Below are positions 6,708-15,468 of a stretch of 64,000 nt of DNA, one piece after another. The stretch is from Thermosynechococcus sp. CL-1 (lineage in GTDB: Bacteria > Cyanobacteriota > Cyanobacteriia > Thermosynechococcales > Thermosynechococcaceae), in the NCBI RefSeq assembly GCF_008386235.1, contig NZ_CP040671.1:2296001-2360000 (forward strand). Direction: 5' to 3'. A model generated the notes under the pieces. The model searched no databases. It was given only the letters and a program-made list of their open reading frames with translations, and had not been told where the DNA came from. Positions within the stretch are counted from its first letter, which is position 1. Each line of letters opens with the position of its first letter. Both the position numbers and the translations under genes were made by a program.

Positions 6708-9689
6708 ATGGCAGTGCCCATTCTCAACCTTTTAGCGGCTGATGGTTCACGACAGCAAATTCAACTGGGGCGCGATCGCCTGCTTATCGGTACCGACCCC
6801 CAAAGCCAAGTGATTCTCGTCGGTGAGGGGATTTCCCGCCACCATGCCTTGATTATTCCCACGGAGACGGGTTATCAAGTGGCGGATCTCGGGAGCGCCA
6901 GCGGCACTTTTTTGAATGGTACGAAGCTGCGGCCACGCACCCCTGTGGCTCTAAAGGCGGGCGATCGCCTACAAATCGGTGACTTTGAAGCCATTTTTGA
7001 TCCAGATGGCATGGCAACAACGGAACTGCCGGGCACAGTGGTGATGGGGGCTGCCAGTACGCCGATCTTGCAGGTGGCAACGCCCCAGTGGTTGCAGGAG
7101 TTTCCGCTGCTGAAGGAGGAACTGGTTCTCGGTCGGGATCCGAAGGCGGACATCACCATTGACCATCCCTTTGTGTCCTTTCACCATGCCAAGCTGGTGC
7201 GATCGGGAGAGCATTACAAAATTATTGACTTGGGCAGCAAGAATGGCCTTCACTGGCGAGGCACAACGATTAGCGAACATGCCTTGGCACCGGGGGATGT
7301 GATCCATGTGGGGGAATTCCTGCGGCTGACCTACTTGTTGATGCCCGCCACGGAGGTTGTGGAGCAAACGCGCCCCCTCCAACTGCGCGATCGCCAGCAG
7401 GTGCGGATTGGCCGAGATCCCAGCAATGATATGGTGCTGGATCATCCGGTCGTCTCGCGGTTTCATGCCCGCCTTTACCTTCAGGAAGGACAGTGGTACA
7501 TTGTCGATCTCGACTCTGCCAACGGCACCTTCATCAATAACCAGCGCCTTGAACCCCGCAAACCCGTGCCTTTACCCACGGGGGCTTTGGTGCGCATTGG
7601 CCCCTATAGCTCGCTGTTTACCCCCGACGAAACCATTGTTCCCCACAACGACAGTGGCAATCTGCGCCTCGATGCCATCCACCTCAGCAAAACCACCGCC
7701 AAGGGGGCAAAGCTGCTGCAAGACATTTCCCTTTCAATTTTGCCCCGCGAGTTTGTCGCGATTGTTGGCGGCAGTGGTGCCGGTAAATCAACACTCCTCG
7801 ATGCCCTCAATGGCTTTCGCCCGGCGACGGCGGGCACGGTACTGGTCAATGGCTACGACCTATACCGCTACTTTGGCACCTATCGCACCCAGATTGGCTA
7901 TGTGCCTCAGGATGACATTATCCACAGCGAGCTAACGGTGGCTCAGGCCTTGGACTATGCGGCACGACTGCGCTTACCTGCTGATTTTAGCGATCAAGAG
8001 CGACAGGAACAGGTGAACCGCGTCCTTGCGGAATTGGAGTTAACATCTCGTCGCAATGTACTGGTGAAACAACTGAGTGGCGGTCAGCGCAAACGGGTGT
8101 CGATTGGTGTGGAATTGCTCACCCGCCCCAGTTTATTTTTCTTGGATGAAGCCACTTCTGGCTTGGATCCGGGCACAGAAACCCAGATGATGCGGCTGTT
8201 GCGGCAGTTGGCAGATCAGGGGCGAACGATTTTACTGATTACCCATGCGACTAAGAATGTCATGCTCTGCGATTTGGTGGTGTTTTTGGCACGGGGCGGC
8301 CACCTTGCCTATTTTGGGCCCCCGGATCAGGCCCTTAGCTATTTTGATGTCCAAGATTTTGATGAAATTTACCTCAAGATTGAGAGCGAACCAAATCCAG
8401 CGGTGTGGCAGCAGCGCTATCGCCGGTCTCATCTGTATCAAACCTATGTGGTGGAGCGACAGCGTCCCCTCAATGTGGATACGGGGGCAACCCGACAAGT
8501 CCAACCGCAACGCCCCAAAACAACCTTGCCCCCAGTGGCACCGTGGCGGCAGTGGTGGATTCTCACCCAGCGAAACTTGGCCATTTTGCGACAGGATCGG
8601 GCGGCACTCATTCTCATGCTCTCCCTCGCGCCGATTTTGGGAGCCTTGGATTTTGTCCTCTGGAAGCCAACGATTCTCGATCCGGATCAGGGGGATGCGG
8701 GGCAGGCATTTACGATGGCCTTTGTTACTGTGCTGATTGCGGTGATGGTGGGCAGCCTAGCGACGATGCGGGAAATTGTTAAGGAACTGGAGATCTATCG
8801 CCGCGAACGGATGGTGGGGTTGGGGCTGTGGCCCTATATTTTCTCCAAGCTTGGCCCAGCAGTGGTGCTGGCACTGTACCAAGCAGCGGTTTTTTTGGCG
8901 GTGAAGTTTTTGGCGATCGATCTGAGCCTCGGTATTGGGGCGATCGCTGGCTTGTATCTAACGCTGTTTCTGGCCACCTTTGGTGGCATGGTGATGGGGT
9001 TACTGGTCTCTGCCCTCTCGCCGACGCAAACCGTGGCTCCCTTGTTAACGATTCTCTTTTTGGTACCGCAGATTACCTTTGCTGGAGCAATTATTCCTCT
9101 GAAGGATCTAGGGGGCGTGGGCAATCTAATCAGTGATGTGACGTTGACCCGCTGGAGTTATGCCAATGTGGTGTCCCTCTTCGGTTTTGGTCAGGATGTG
9201 GCGCGGGATGCCTGCTGGCAGCAATCCAAATCTGAACGGGAGAAACTCAGTCCTGAAGCCCTAGAGCAATGTCCGTGTTTTGATGATAACCTCTTTCAAC
9301 GTTGCCGCTTTCCCGGCGTGCGCAAGGAGTACCACCCCGCTGTAGATGAACCCGAACCCCCACAACCTCCGGAACCGGGTGATCCACCGCCACTGCCCAA
9401 TTCGGTCTTAGAGTTTGATCAGGCCTATCGCGATCGCGTCGAGGAGTACAATCAACGGGTCAAAGACTATCAGGCGGCCATGGAGCGCTGGCAAGACCAA
9501 TTTGCCCTCTGGAAAGAGCAGCGGGGGCGGGCGATCGCCAGCGGTGAAGCTCTTATTGATCGCTTTTGGAGTCTTCAGAGGCACACGTTCAACGCCAATG
9601 TCACCGTCAATAACCTGCGCTTAGGGGGCATTATTGCCCTCATGCTGGGACTAGTGGGGGTCTTTCAAAAACGCAAGGATGTGCTTTAG
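6708..9689 (+). CDS. ABC transporter half-unit with three N-terminal FHA domains
   Basis: The 993-residue protein fuses regulation, ATPase and membrane parts. Three FHA (phosphothreonine-binding) domains lie at about residues 20-95, 135-210 and 225-300, each with a GRDP/GTDP and an SRHH/SFHH/SRFH motif. An ABCG-like ATPase follows at about 325-555, with Walker A GGSGAGKST near 353, signature LSGGQRKRVSIG near 457 and Walker B LFFLDEATSGLD near 477. An ABC-2 membrane domain starts near 635. A proline-rich and coiled-coil insert (about 830-950) comes before the last membrane helix. FHA-ABC fusions occur in cyanobacteria and are thought to be controlled by Ser/Thr kinases; the substrate is unknown. 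The stop overlaps the convergent argD stop. Confidence 0.93.
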   Translation: MAVPILNLLAADGSRQQIQLGRDRLLIGTDPQSQVILVGEGISRHHALIIPTETGYQVADLGSASGTFLNGTKLRPRTPVALKAGDRLQIGDFEAIFDPDGMATTELPGTVVMGAASTPILQVATPQWLQEFPLLKEELVLGRDPKADITIDHPFVSFHHAKLVRSGEHYKIIDLGSKNGLHWRGTTISEHALAPGDVIHVGEFLRLTYLLMPATEVVEQTRPLQLRDRQQVRIGRDPSNDMVLDHPVVSRFHARLYLQEGQWYIVDLDSANGTFINNQRLEPRKPVPLPTGALVRIGPYSSLFTPDETIVPHNDSGNLRLDAIHLSKTTAKGAKLLQDISLSILPREFVAIVGGSGAGKSTLLDALNGFRPATAGTVLVNGYDLYRYFGTYRTQIGYVPQDDIIHSELTVAQALDYAARLRLPADFSDQERQEQVNRVLAELELTSRRNVLVKQLSGGQRKRVSIGVELLTRPSLFFLDEATSGLDPGTETQMMRLLRQLADQGRTILLITHATKNVMLCDLVVFLARGGHLAYFGPPDQALSYFDVQDFDEIYLKIESEPNPAVWQQRYRRSHLYQTYVVERQRPLNVDTGATRQVQPQRPKTTLPPVAPWRQWWILTQRNLAILRQDRAALILMLSLAPILGALDFVLWKPTILDPDQGDAGQAFTMAFVTVLIAVMVGSLATMREIVKELEIYRRERMVGLGLWPYIFSKLGPAVVLALYQAAVFLAVKFLAIDLSLGIGAIAGLYLTLFLATFGGMVMGLLVSALSPTQTVAPLLTILFLVPQITFAGAIIPLKDLGGVGNLISDVTLTRWSYANVVSLFGFGQDVARDACWQQSKSEREKLSPEALEQCPCFDDNLFQRCRFPGVRKEYHPAVDEPEPPQPPEPGDPPPLPNSVLEFDQAYRDRVEEYNQRVKDYQAAMERWQDQFALWKEQRGRAIASGEALIDRFWSLQRHTFNANVTVNNLRLGGIIALMLGLVGVFQKRKDVL

Positions 9690-10939
9690 GCTGCTAAGTG
9701 GGCAAAGGCTCGGCTCACTGCCCCTAAGGCCATATCAATCTCGGCAGCACTGACAATGAGAGGAGGGACAAAGCGCACCACCTGCGGCCCCGCCGGCACC
9801 AGCAATAGCCCCTCAGCAAGGGCAGCTTTGACGACTTCAGCAGCGGTGAGGGGGGTGTCGGGTTGCAGTTCCAGACCGTTGATCAGTCCCCAGCCGCGCA
9901 CCTCAGCAATGAGCTGGGGATAGGTTGCTGCTAGTTCGCGTAGTCCTGTCCGCAGTTGCTGCCCGCGATCGCGCACATTTTCGAAGAGATTCTCTTTTTC
10001 AAGGGTTTCACAAACCGTGAGCGCTGCTGCCGTGGCCAAGGGGTTACCGCCAAAGGTACTGGCATGATCCCCCGGCTGAAAGACAGCACAAAACTCCTTG
10101 GCAATCATGGCACCAATGGGAACGCCGCCAGCAAGGCCTTTGGCGGAGGTGAAAATATCGGGTTCGACACCGAGGGTTTCATAGCCCCACAGGAATCCGG
10201 TGCGACCAATGCCCACTTGCACTTCATCAAAAATCAGGAGAATGCCTTTTTCGGTACAGAGTTGGCGTACCTGCTCAAAGTAGGGGCGATCGCCAGGACG
10301 GACTCCCCCTTCTCCCTGTAACGGTTCCAACAGAATAGCGGCCACTTGGGGCTGGGATCGATCTAGCTGCTCAACAAGAGTCTGCAATGCCGCAAAATCG
10401 TTGTAGGGAACATAGGCGAAGCCGGGCACCAGGGGGTCAAAGTGTTGTTGGTATTTGGGTTGACCCGTAGCGGTAATCGTGGCGAGGGTACGCCCGTGGA
10501 AGCTAGCCTGTGCCGTAATGATGATCGGGTTGGCAATGTGGCGAACGGTATGGGCGTATTTACGGGCCAGTTTAATGGCGGCTTCGTTGGCTTCAGCCCC
10601 GGAATTGCAGAAAAAGACGCGATCGCCGCAGGAGTGAGCCACCAACCACTGCGCCAGTGCCCCCTGTTGGGGAATGTAATACAGATTTGAGACGTGGTGT
10701 AGCGTTTGCATTTGGCGGCTGACTGTCTCCACCAAAGCCGGATGGGCATGACCGAGGGTACAGGTGGCAATTCCCGCCACAAAGTCCAGATAGCTGCGGC
10801 CTTGATCATCCCAAACACGGCAGCCTTCACCGCGCACGAGCGTAATGGGAAAGCGGCTATAGGTGGTCATCACCACTTGGTCAAAGGCATCGGTACTGAA
10901 GGACGTTGGGAGAGCAGCAACCATTGACTCTGGACTCAA
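9686..10939 (-). CDS. argD: Acetylornithine aminotransferase
   Basis: ArgD transfers an amino group from glutamate to N-acetylglutamate semialdehyde in arginine synthesis, using PLP. The 417-residue protein is a class III aminotransferase. It has GCRVWDDQGRSYLDFVAGI at the N-terminus, the aspartate motif ILLIFDEVQVGIGRTG, and the PLP-lysine region FTSAKGLAGGVPIGAM. An alternative start a few codons in (MVAALPTS) is possible. It overlaps the FHA/ABC gene by a few bases tail to tail. Ornithine-type relatives exist, but the sequence and length fit the bacterial acetylornithine enzyme best. Confidence 0.93.
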   Translation of the reverse strand: MSPESMVAALPTSFSTDAFDQVVMTTYSRFPITLVRGEGCRVWDDQGRSYLDFVAGIATCTLGHAHPALVETVSRQMQTLHHVSNLYYIPQQGALAQWLVAHSCGDRVFFCNSGAEANEAAIKLARKYAHTVRHIANPIIITAQASFHGRTLATITATGQPKYQQHFDPLVPGFAYVPYNDFAALQTLVEQLDRSQPQVAAILLEPLQGEGGVRPGDRPYFEQVRQLCTEKGILLIFDEVQVGIGRTGFLWGYETLGVEPDIFTSAKGLAGGVPIGAMIAKEFCAVFQPGDHASTFGGNPLATAAALTVCETLEKENLFENVRDRGQQLRTGLRELAATYPQLIAEVRGWGLINGLELQPDTPLTAAEVVKAALAEGLLLVPAGPQVVRFVPPLIVSAAEIDMALGAVSRAFAHLAA

Positions 10940-11080
10940 AGCAAAAACTTCCTGCTATCTTAGCATCTCCCTCTCGCTGTGGCAGGGGAGTTACAGGTCT
11001 CTCTAGAATTAGTGCTTATTGACCCCCAAGGATTGCTTCGGTACACTACACCTAGTATTCCGCCATTGAGTCCTGCCCCT

Positions 11081-14000
11081 ATGGTGCAAAATCCTCCCCG
11101 TCCTCAAACCAGCTTCCCCGCTACGGCTCCCACAGCCTATCCCGTGTTTTACCGCACCTACAGCCGCCAAAATGAAGCGGGCGAGCGGGAGAGTTGGCAA
11201 CAGGTGTGCGATCGCACCCTGCAAGGACTACAGGAAGTGGGGCACCTCACCGCAGCAGAAGTTGCCCTTCTCCGGGAAATGCAGCAGGAGCTAAAGGCGT
11301 TGCCCTCTGGCCGTTGGTTGTGGGTGGGAGGAACGGATTGGGTGCGCCAGCCCGAGAACTTTTCCGGTGCCTACAACTGCACCAGCACCAATGTCGTGGA
11401 TTGGGATTCCTTTGGCCTGATGATGGACTTGGCCATGCAGGGCTGTGGCACAGGGGCGATTCTAGAGCAGAAATACATCTCCCAGTTGCCGCCGATTTGC
11501 AATCGCCTTGAGGTGACTGTCATTGGTCAAATTGGTCAAACCCCCAAGGAAGCGCGTCAAGAGCAAACAACTGTAATACTCACGGGGCAGACCTGTCAAA
11601 TCAAAGTGGGGGATAGCCGCCAAGGGTGGGTGAAGTCCTACCAAACGCTGCTTGAACTCGCCAGCAATCCTCAACTCGCTGGTTCAGTTCAGGTGACGAT
11701 TGACATTAGTGATGTGCGTCCTACGGGTGAGCGACTCAAGGGGTTTGGGGGAGTTGCCAATCCAGTAAAGCTGCCAGACCTCTACCATCGCTGCGCGGCA
11801 CTGTTGAATGCGGCGGTGGGTCGCCAGTTGACCTCTGTGGAGTGTTGTCTGCTGATTGATGAGGCAGCCGTTGTGGTTGTTGCTGGCAATGTGAGGCGTT
11901 GTTTGCCTGAGGATGCTTTGGTACACACAAGCAAGGGACTGATCCCGATCAAAGACATCCAAGTGGGGGACTGGGTGCAAACGCCCTTAGGGTTTCGGCA
12001 AGTAACCCAGAAATTTGACCAAGGCTACCAAGAGGCTTATGAAGTAATAACCAATGGTCCTTTGCTGCGAGCTACCCTAAACCATCGGATTGCAACTCTT
12101 GCGGATGTTTCAGGGGGAATTCACTGGAAATTTGTCAATGCCTTAAACCCGGGCGATCGCCTGCTTCACAATACTCAAGTTTTACCCGGTACAGTTACTC
12201 ATTTGCCATCAGACTTTACTGATTCTCGACCACGCGGTAGTCATACTTCTCAAGCAATCACTATTCCAGAACTGACGGCTGATGTTGCTTGGTTAATTGG
12301 CTTTACCCACGGGGATGGTTATGTTAGCTTGGGACGCAACAAGTACAACAAACCCTTTGGTAGCATTTGTTGGGTTTACAACAGTTTAGATTCCAAGCTT
12401 GCTCAGCAGATTCATACTAAAATCAACTGTGCTCTTACTCTCTTCGGTGTACAAGCCAGACAAGAGTGTATTGAAGGTGAGAATACCTTGCGATCGCGAG
12501 TAACCTCTATTCATCTTGCAGAATACTTTCACCGCTATATTAAGCAACCTAAACAACCGTTAGAAGTCCCTAGCTTTATCTTGCAGGGAACGGTTGAGGT
12601 GCGTTGCGCTTACTTAGCAGGTCTAGTGGATAGTGACGGTTCTGCCTGTGGGCGGCCACCTTACCTATTAACGACTGTATATCCTAAATTTGCTCGTCAA
12701 GTTAGCACTCTTTTATCTAGTTTGGGAATTGCTGTTCGAATCGGTGTCACACTCCCCCAAAAAGAGCATTGGCAACTCAAATATCATCTCAAACTACCGG
12801 CTTTTAAGGCTCGCTACAACAGTCTCATTGCACCGTATTCCTTGAAAGGTAAAATTCATCAAGGACAGGAAGCCCATGGCTTTACAATTCCTGCAACTAT
12901 GATGCGGGAAACCTATACCTATAGCCAAATGCGGGAAATGGGTTTTGAAGGTTCCCGAAGCGTGGATGCCAATTACGAGAGGTATATTGCTGAAGCTGAA
13001 GTTAGTCTTGATATTCCCGTAACAGTAAAAGAACTAGGCAGCTACGACTATGTTCAGACCTATGATATTGAGGTCGAAGATGCCCACTGTTTTTACTGTG
13101 ATGGTTATCTGATGCACAACAGCGCTGGTATGCGTCAGGGGGCAAGTGAGGATAAGGCTTTTGCCCAAGCCAAGCAAAATCTCTGGCAACAGGATGAGCA
13201 AGGCAATTGGCGAATTGATCCCAAGCGGGATGCCCTGCGGATGGCCAACCACACCCGTGTCTTTCACACCAAGCCTAGTCTTGAAGAATGTATCAATGCC
13301 GTGCGCAGTCAGTTCTATTCAGGAGAAGGTGCCATTCAATGGGCCGGTGAGGCCGTTGCCCGCGCCAATGCCGATCTTTTGACTACAGCGGATCTCAAGC
13401 AGGCCTTCCTCCGTGCCTATGAAAATCAACAGGGGGAGGCGTTTTTGCGGCAACTGTTGCCCACTATCGATCAACGGGAGCTGGCTCACCGCTTGGGTCG
13501 TTATGGCCTCAATCCCTGTGTTACAAGCGATACGTGGGTACTCACAGAAGTAGGGCCGCGCCAAGTCAAAGATTTGATCGGCCAACAGCACGGCACCTAT
13601 GTCAATGGCGAATTGTTTAGTACCACCGCCGCTGGCTTTTTCCTGAGTGGTATCCAGCCAGTTCTCAAACTTACCACCCGTGAAGGCTATACCCTACGGC
13701 TCACCGCGAACCATCGTTTGCTGAAAGTGACCGCCCAAACCCCGAAAAGACAATACACGGAATGGGTAGAAGCAGGTCAATTGCACGCAGGCGATCGCCT
13801 TCTTTTGCACAATCACCGTGATCTAACTCCTTGGGGTGGTAAGGGAACTTGGGAAGAAGGCCGTTACACCGCTCAAGCCCTTTATCAAGTTGCCACAGGA
13901 AGCGCTGCTGTGCAAACCCAAGCAGCAGGCTGTTTCACAGGGATTGAACACCGCCAAAACGACTGGATAGCTGTACTCCCCCATAGCTTAGAAAAGAACT

Positions 14001-15445
14001 TTCGCCTAATCACCATCGAAGAAGGCAGCTATGCATTCTACTGCGGGTTCCTCCGAGAGATTTTCGTGACGACTCAGTTAACATCAATACCACGGCTGCA
14101 TGTCACACTGGGGGATCGACAACTAGCTTCACTTATTCAGCGCATGCTACTGCGTTTGGGAATCGTTTCGGTGGTTGCAGAATCATCCCTAGTTATCCAA
14201 GGGGATAATCTCACAACGCTGGCTCGGGTTCTGGAATTGGGGGCGATCGCCCATAATGACTCCTTACCTCCCGAACGCTTTACAGTTGTCGTTGAGTCAA
14301 TTACTCCCGATGGCATTGAGCCAGTGTATGACTGTACCGTGCCCGGCCCGAATTGCTTTGATGCCAATGGCTTTGTTGCTCACAATTGCGGTGAAATTAT
14401 TGGTGCTGATTTCCACTGCAACCTTGCGGAAATCCACCTGAATCAAATTGATCCAGCGGATACGATCACACAGGAAAAAGCCTTCAAGGCTGGTGCGCTC
14501 TCAGTGGCAGCGCTATTGAACCATCGCTTTGTTGTCGATCGCTATCAATACTCCCGCGCTATTGATCCCATTGTTGGCGTCAGTTTTACGGGGCTATTTG
14601 ACTTCTGTGTTCATGCCTTTGGTGTGCCTTGGCTGGAATGGTGGGCCGCGGGACGACCGGATACCCCCCAAGGGCGCGAATTCAAAGCCCAAGAGGCAGC
14701 CTTCCTGCAACGCTGGCGGCAAATTGTCCATGAGACCGTCTGGGAGTATTGCGATCGCCACGGCCTCAAGCGCCCCAATCGCTGTACCACCGTCCAACCC
14801 TCCGGTACCAAATCCCTGTTGACGGGTGCCTCTCCCGGCTGGCATCCCCCCAAAGCCCAACGCTTTATTCGACGGATTACCTTCCGCAAGGGCGACCCCG
14901 TGGCCATGGCCTGCTATGACTTTGGCTACAATATCATTCCCTCCCAGTCCGATAAGGATGAGACAGGGAAACTTCTTGATGATCCCTTTGATCCACGGTG
15001 TACCGAGTGGCTAGTGGAAATTCCCGTTGCCGTCTCTTGGGCAGATCTGCCGGGGGCAGACACGATTGATATTAGCCAGTTTTCGGCCTTGGCGCAGTTT
15101 GACTTCTATATGCAGGTGCAGCAGCACTACACCACCCACAACACCAGTGCCACCATTGAGCTACGGGAACCTGAAGTCGAACCCCTTGCCACGGCAATTT
15201 ACACGGCGATTCAGCAGGATCAAGGGTATATCTCTGCGGCGCTCTTGGCACGCTTTGATGCCCATGAAACATTCCCGCGTCTGCCCTTTGAACCCATTAG
15301 CAAAGAACGGTACGAGCAGGAAGTCACTGCGGTTGCTCGGCGCAAGCGGATCAATGATTTCCATGAAGCCCTCTCCCGCTATACCCAACCCCTCATGGAA
15401 GCAGGACCTGCGGGCTGCGACTCCGATAAGTGTCTAATGTCCTAG
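11081..15445 (+). CDS. nrdJ: Adenosylcobalamin-dependent (class II) ribonucleotide reductase with two inteins
   Basis: NrdJ reduces ribonucleotides to deoxyribonucleotides with a radical made from coenzyme B12 and needs no second subunit. I start at the ATG at 11081; the frame extends upstream to a GTG at 10979. The precursor is 1454 residues, and after removal of two inteins (407 and 290 residues) about 757 remain, which fits cyanobacterial class II enzymes. Active-site parts seen are SGAYNCTSTN near the N-terminus, GNVRR|SAGM interrupted by intein 1, NP|CGEI interrupted by intein 2, and a C-terminal cysteine pair GCDSDKCLMS. Both inteins must splice out for an active enzyme. The gene is divergent from argD, with a hairpin terminator just past its stop. 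Confidence 0.95.
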   Translation: MVQNPPRPQTSFPATAPTAYPVFYRTYSRQNEAGERESWQQVCDRTLQGLQEVGHLTAAEVALLREMQQELKALPSGRWLWVGGTDWVRQPENFSGAYNCTSTNVVDWDSFGLMMDLAMQGCGTGAILEQKYISQLPPICNRLEVTVIGQIGQTPKEARQEQTTVILTGQTCQIKVGDSRQGWVKSYQTLLELASNPQLAGSVQVTIDISDVRPTGERLKGFGGVANPVKLPDLYHRCAALLNAAVGRQLTSVECCLLIDEAAVVVVAGNVRRCLPEDALVHTSKGLIPIKDIQVGDWVQTPLGFRQVTQKFDQGYQEAYEVITNGPLLRATLNHRIATLADVSGGIHWKFVNALNPGDRLLHNTQVLPGTVTHLPSDFTDSRPRGSHTSQAITIPELTADVAWLIGFTHGDGYVSLGRNKYNKPFGSICWVYNSLDSKLAQQIHTKINCALTLFGVQARQECIEGENTLRSRVTSIHLAEYFHRYIKQPKQPLEVPSFILQGTVEVRCAYLAGLVDSDGSACGRPPYLLTTVYPKFARQVSTLLSSLGIAVRIGVTLPQKEHWQLKYHLKLPAFKARYNSLIAPYSLKGKIHQGQEAHGFTIPATMMRETYTYSQMREMGFEGSRSVDANYERYIAEAEVSLDIPVTVKELGSYDYVQTYDIEVEDAHCFYCDGYLMHNSAGMRQGASEDKAFAQAKQNLWQQDEQGNWRIDPKRDALRMANHTRVFHTKPSLEECINAVRSQFYSGEGAIQWAGEAVARANADLLTTADLKQAFLRAYENQQGEAFLRQLLPTIDQRELAHRLGRYGLNPCVTSDTWVLTEVGPRQVKDLIGQQHGTYVNGELFSTTAAGFFLSGIQPVLKLTTREGYTLRLTANHRLLKVTAQTPKRQYTEWVEAGQLHAGDRLLLHNHRDLTPWGGKGTWEEGRYTAQALYQVATGSAAVQTQAAGCFTGIEHRQNDWIAVLPHSLEKNFRLITIEEGSYAFYCGFLREIFVTTQLTSIPRLHVTLGDRQLASLIQRMLLRLGIVSVVAESSLVIQGDNLTTLARVLELGAIAHNDSLPPERFTVVVESITPDGIEPVYDCTVPGPNCFDANGFVAHNCGEIIGADFHCNLAEIHLNQIDPADTITQEKAFKAGALSVAALLNHRFVVDRYQYSRAIDPIVGVSFTGLFDFCVHAFGVPWLEWWAAGRPDTPQGREFKAQEAAFLQRWRQIVHETVWEYCDRHGLKRPNRCTTVQPSGTKSLLTGASPGWHPPKAQRFIRRITFRKGDPVAMACYDFGYNIIPSQSDKDETGKLLDDPFDPRCTEWLVEIPVAVSWADLPGADTIDISQFSALAQFDFYMQVQQHYTTHNTSATIELREPEVEPLATAIYTAIQQDQGYISAALLARFDAHETFPRLPFEPISKERYEQEVTAVARRKRINDFHEALSRYTQPLMEAGPAGCDSDKCLMS
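11900..13120 (+). other. Intein 1 in NrdJ (large, with LAGLIDADG endonuclease)
   Basis: A 407-residue intein starts at Cys (CLPEDALVHTSKG) after the extein NVRR and ends with YCDGYLMHN before extein Ser (SAGMRQG). The N-terminal splicing block, the block B-like motif ATLNHRIA and the C-terminal His-Asn are all present. Two LAGLIDADG-type motifs, AWLIGFTHGDGYVSL and AYLAGLVDSDGSA, show a homing endonuclease domain with its acidic residues kept, so it may still be mobile. The insertion site is the conserved GNVRRSA region of the reductase barrel. Predicted splicing uses Cys1 and Ser+1. Confidence 0.93.
13517..14386 (+). other. Intein 2 in NrdJ, inserted at the catalytic NPCGE motif
   Basis: A 290-residue intein starts at Cys (CVTSDTWVLTEVG) after extein LGLNP-type sequence (RYGLNP) and ends DANGFVAHN before extein Cys (CGEIIGA). 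The block B motif LTANHRLLKV and the terminal His-Asn are present. No convincing LAGLIDADG pair is visible in the central part, which suggests a degenerate or lost endonuclease. The +1 residue used for splicing is the cysteine of NPCGE, which in ribonucleotide reductases carries the thiyl radical, so the same residue serves first in splicing and then in catalysis. Confidence 0.92.
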
Positions 15446-15450
15446 GAAAA

Positions 15451-15468
15451 GGGGGCAAACTCGCCCCT
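15451..15468. terminator. Short hairpin between nrdJ and the kinase gene
   Basis: GGGGC and GCCCC form a 5-bp stem around AAACTC in the 23-base gap between two convergent stops. On the minus strand it is followed by CTTTTCC. It may end both transcripts; the T-runs are weak. Confidence 0.45.

Noticed and set aside
12361-13120. Possible separate gene inside nrdJ
   Set aside because: The reading frame is continuous with the reductase and has intein splice motifs at both borders, so it is an intein and not a gene insertion.
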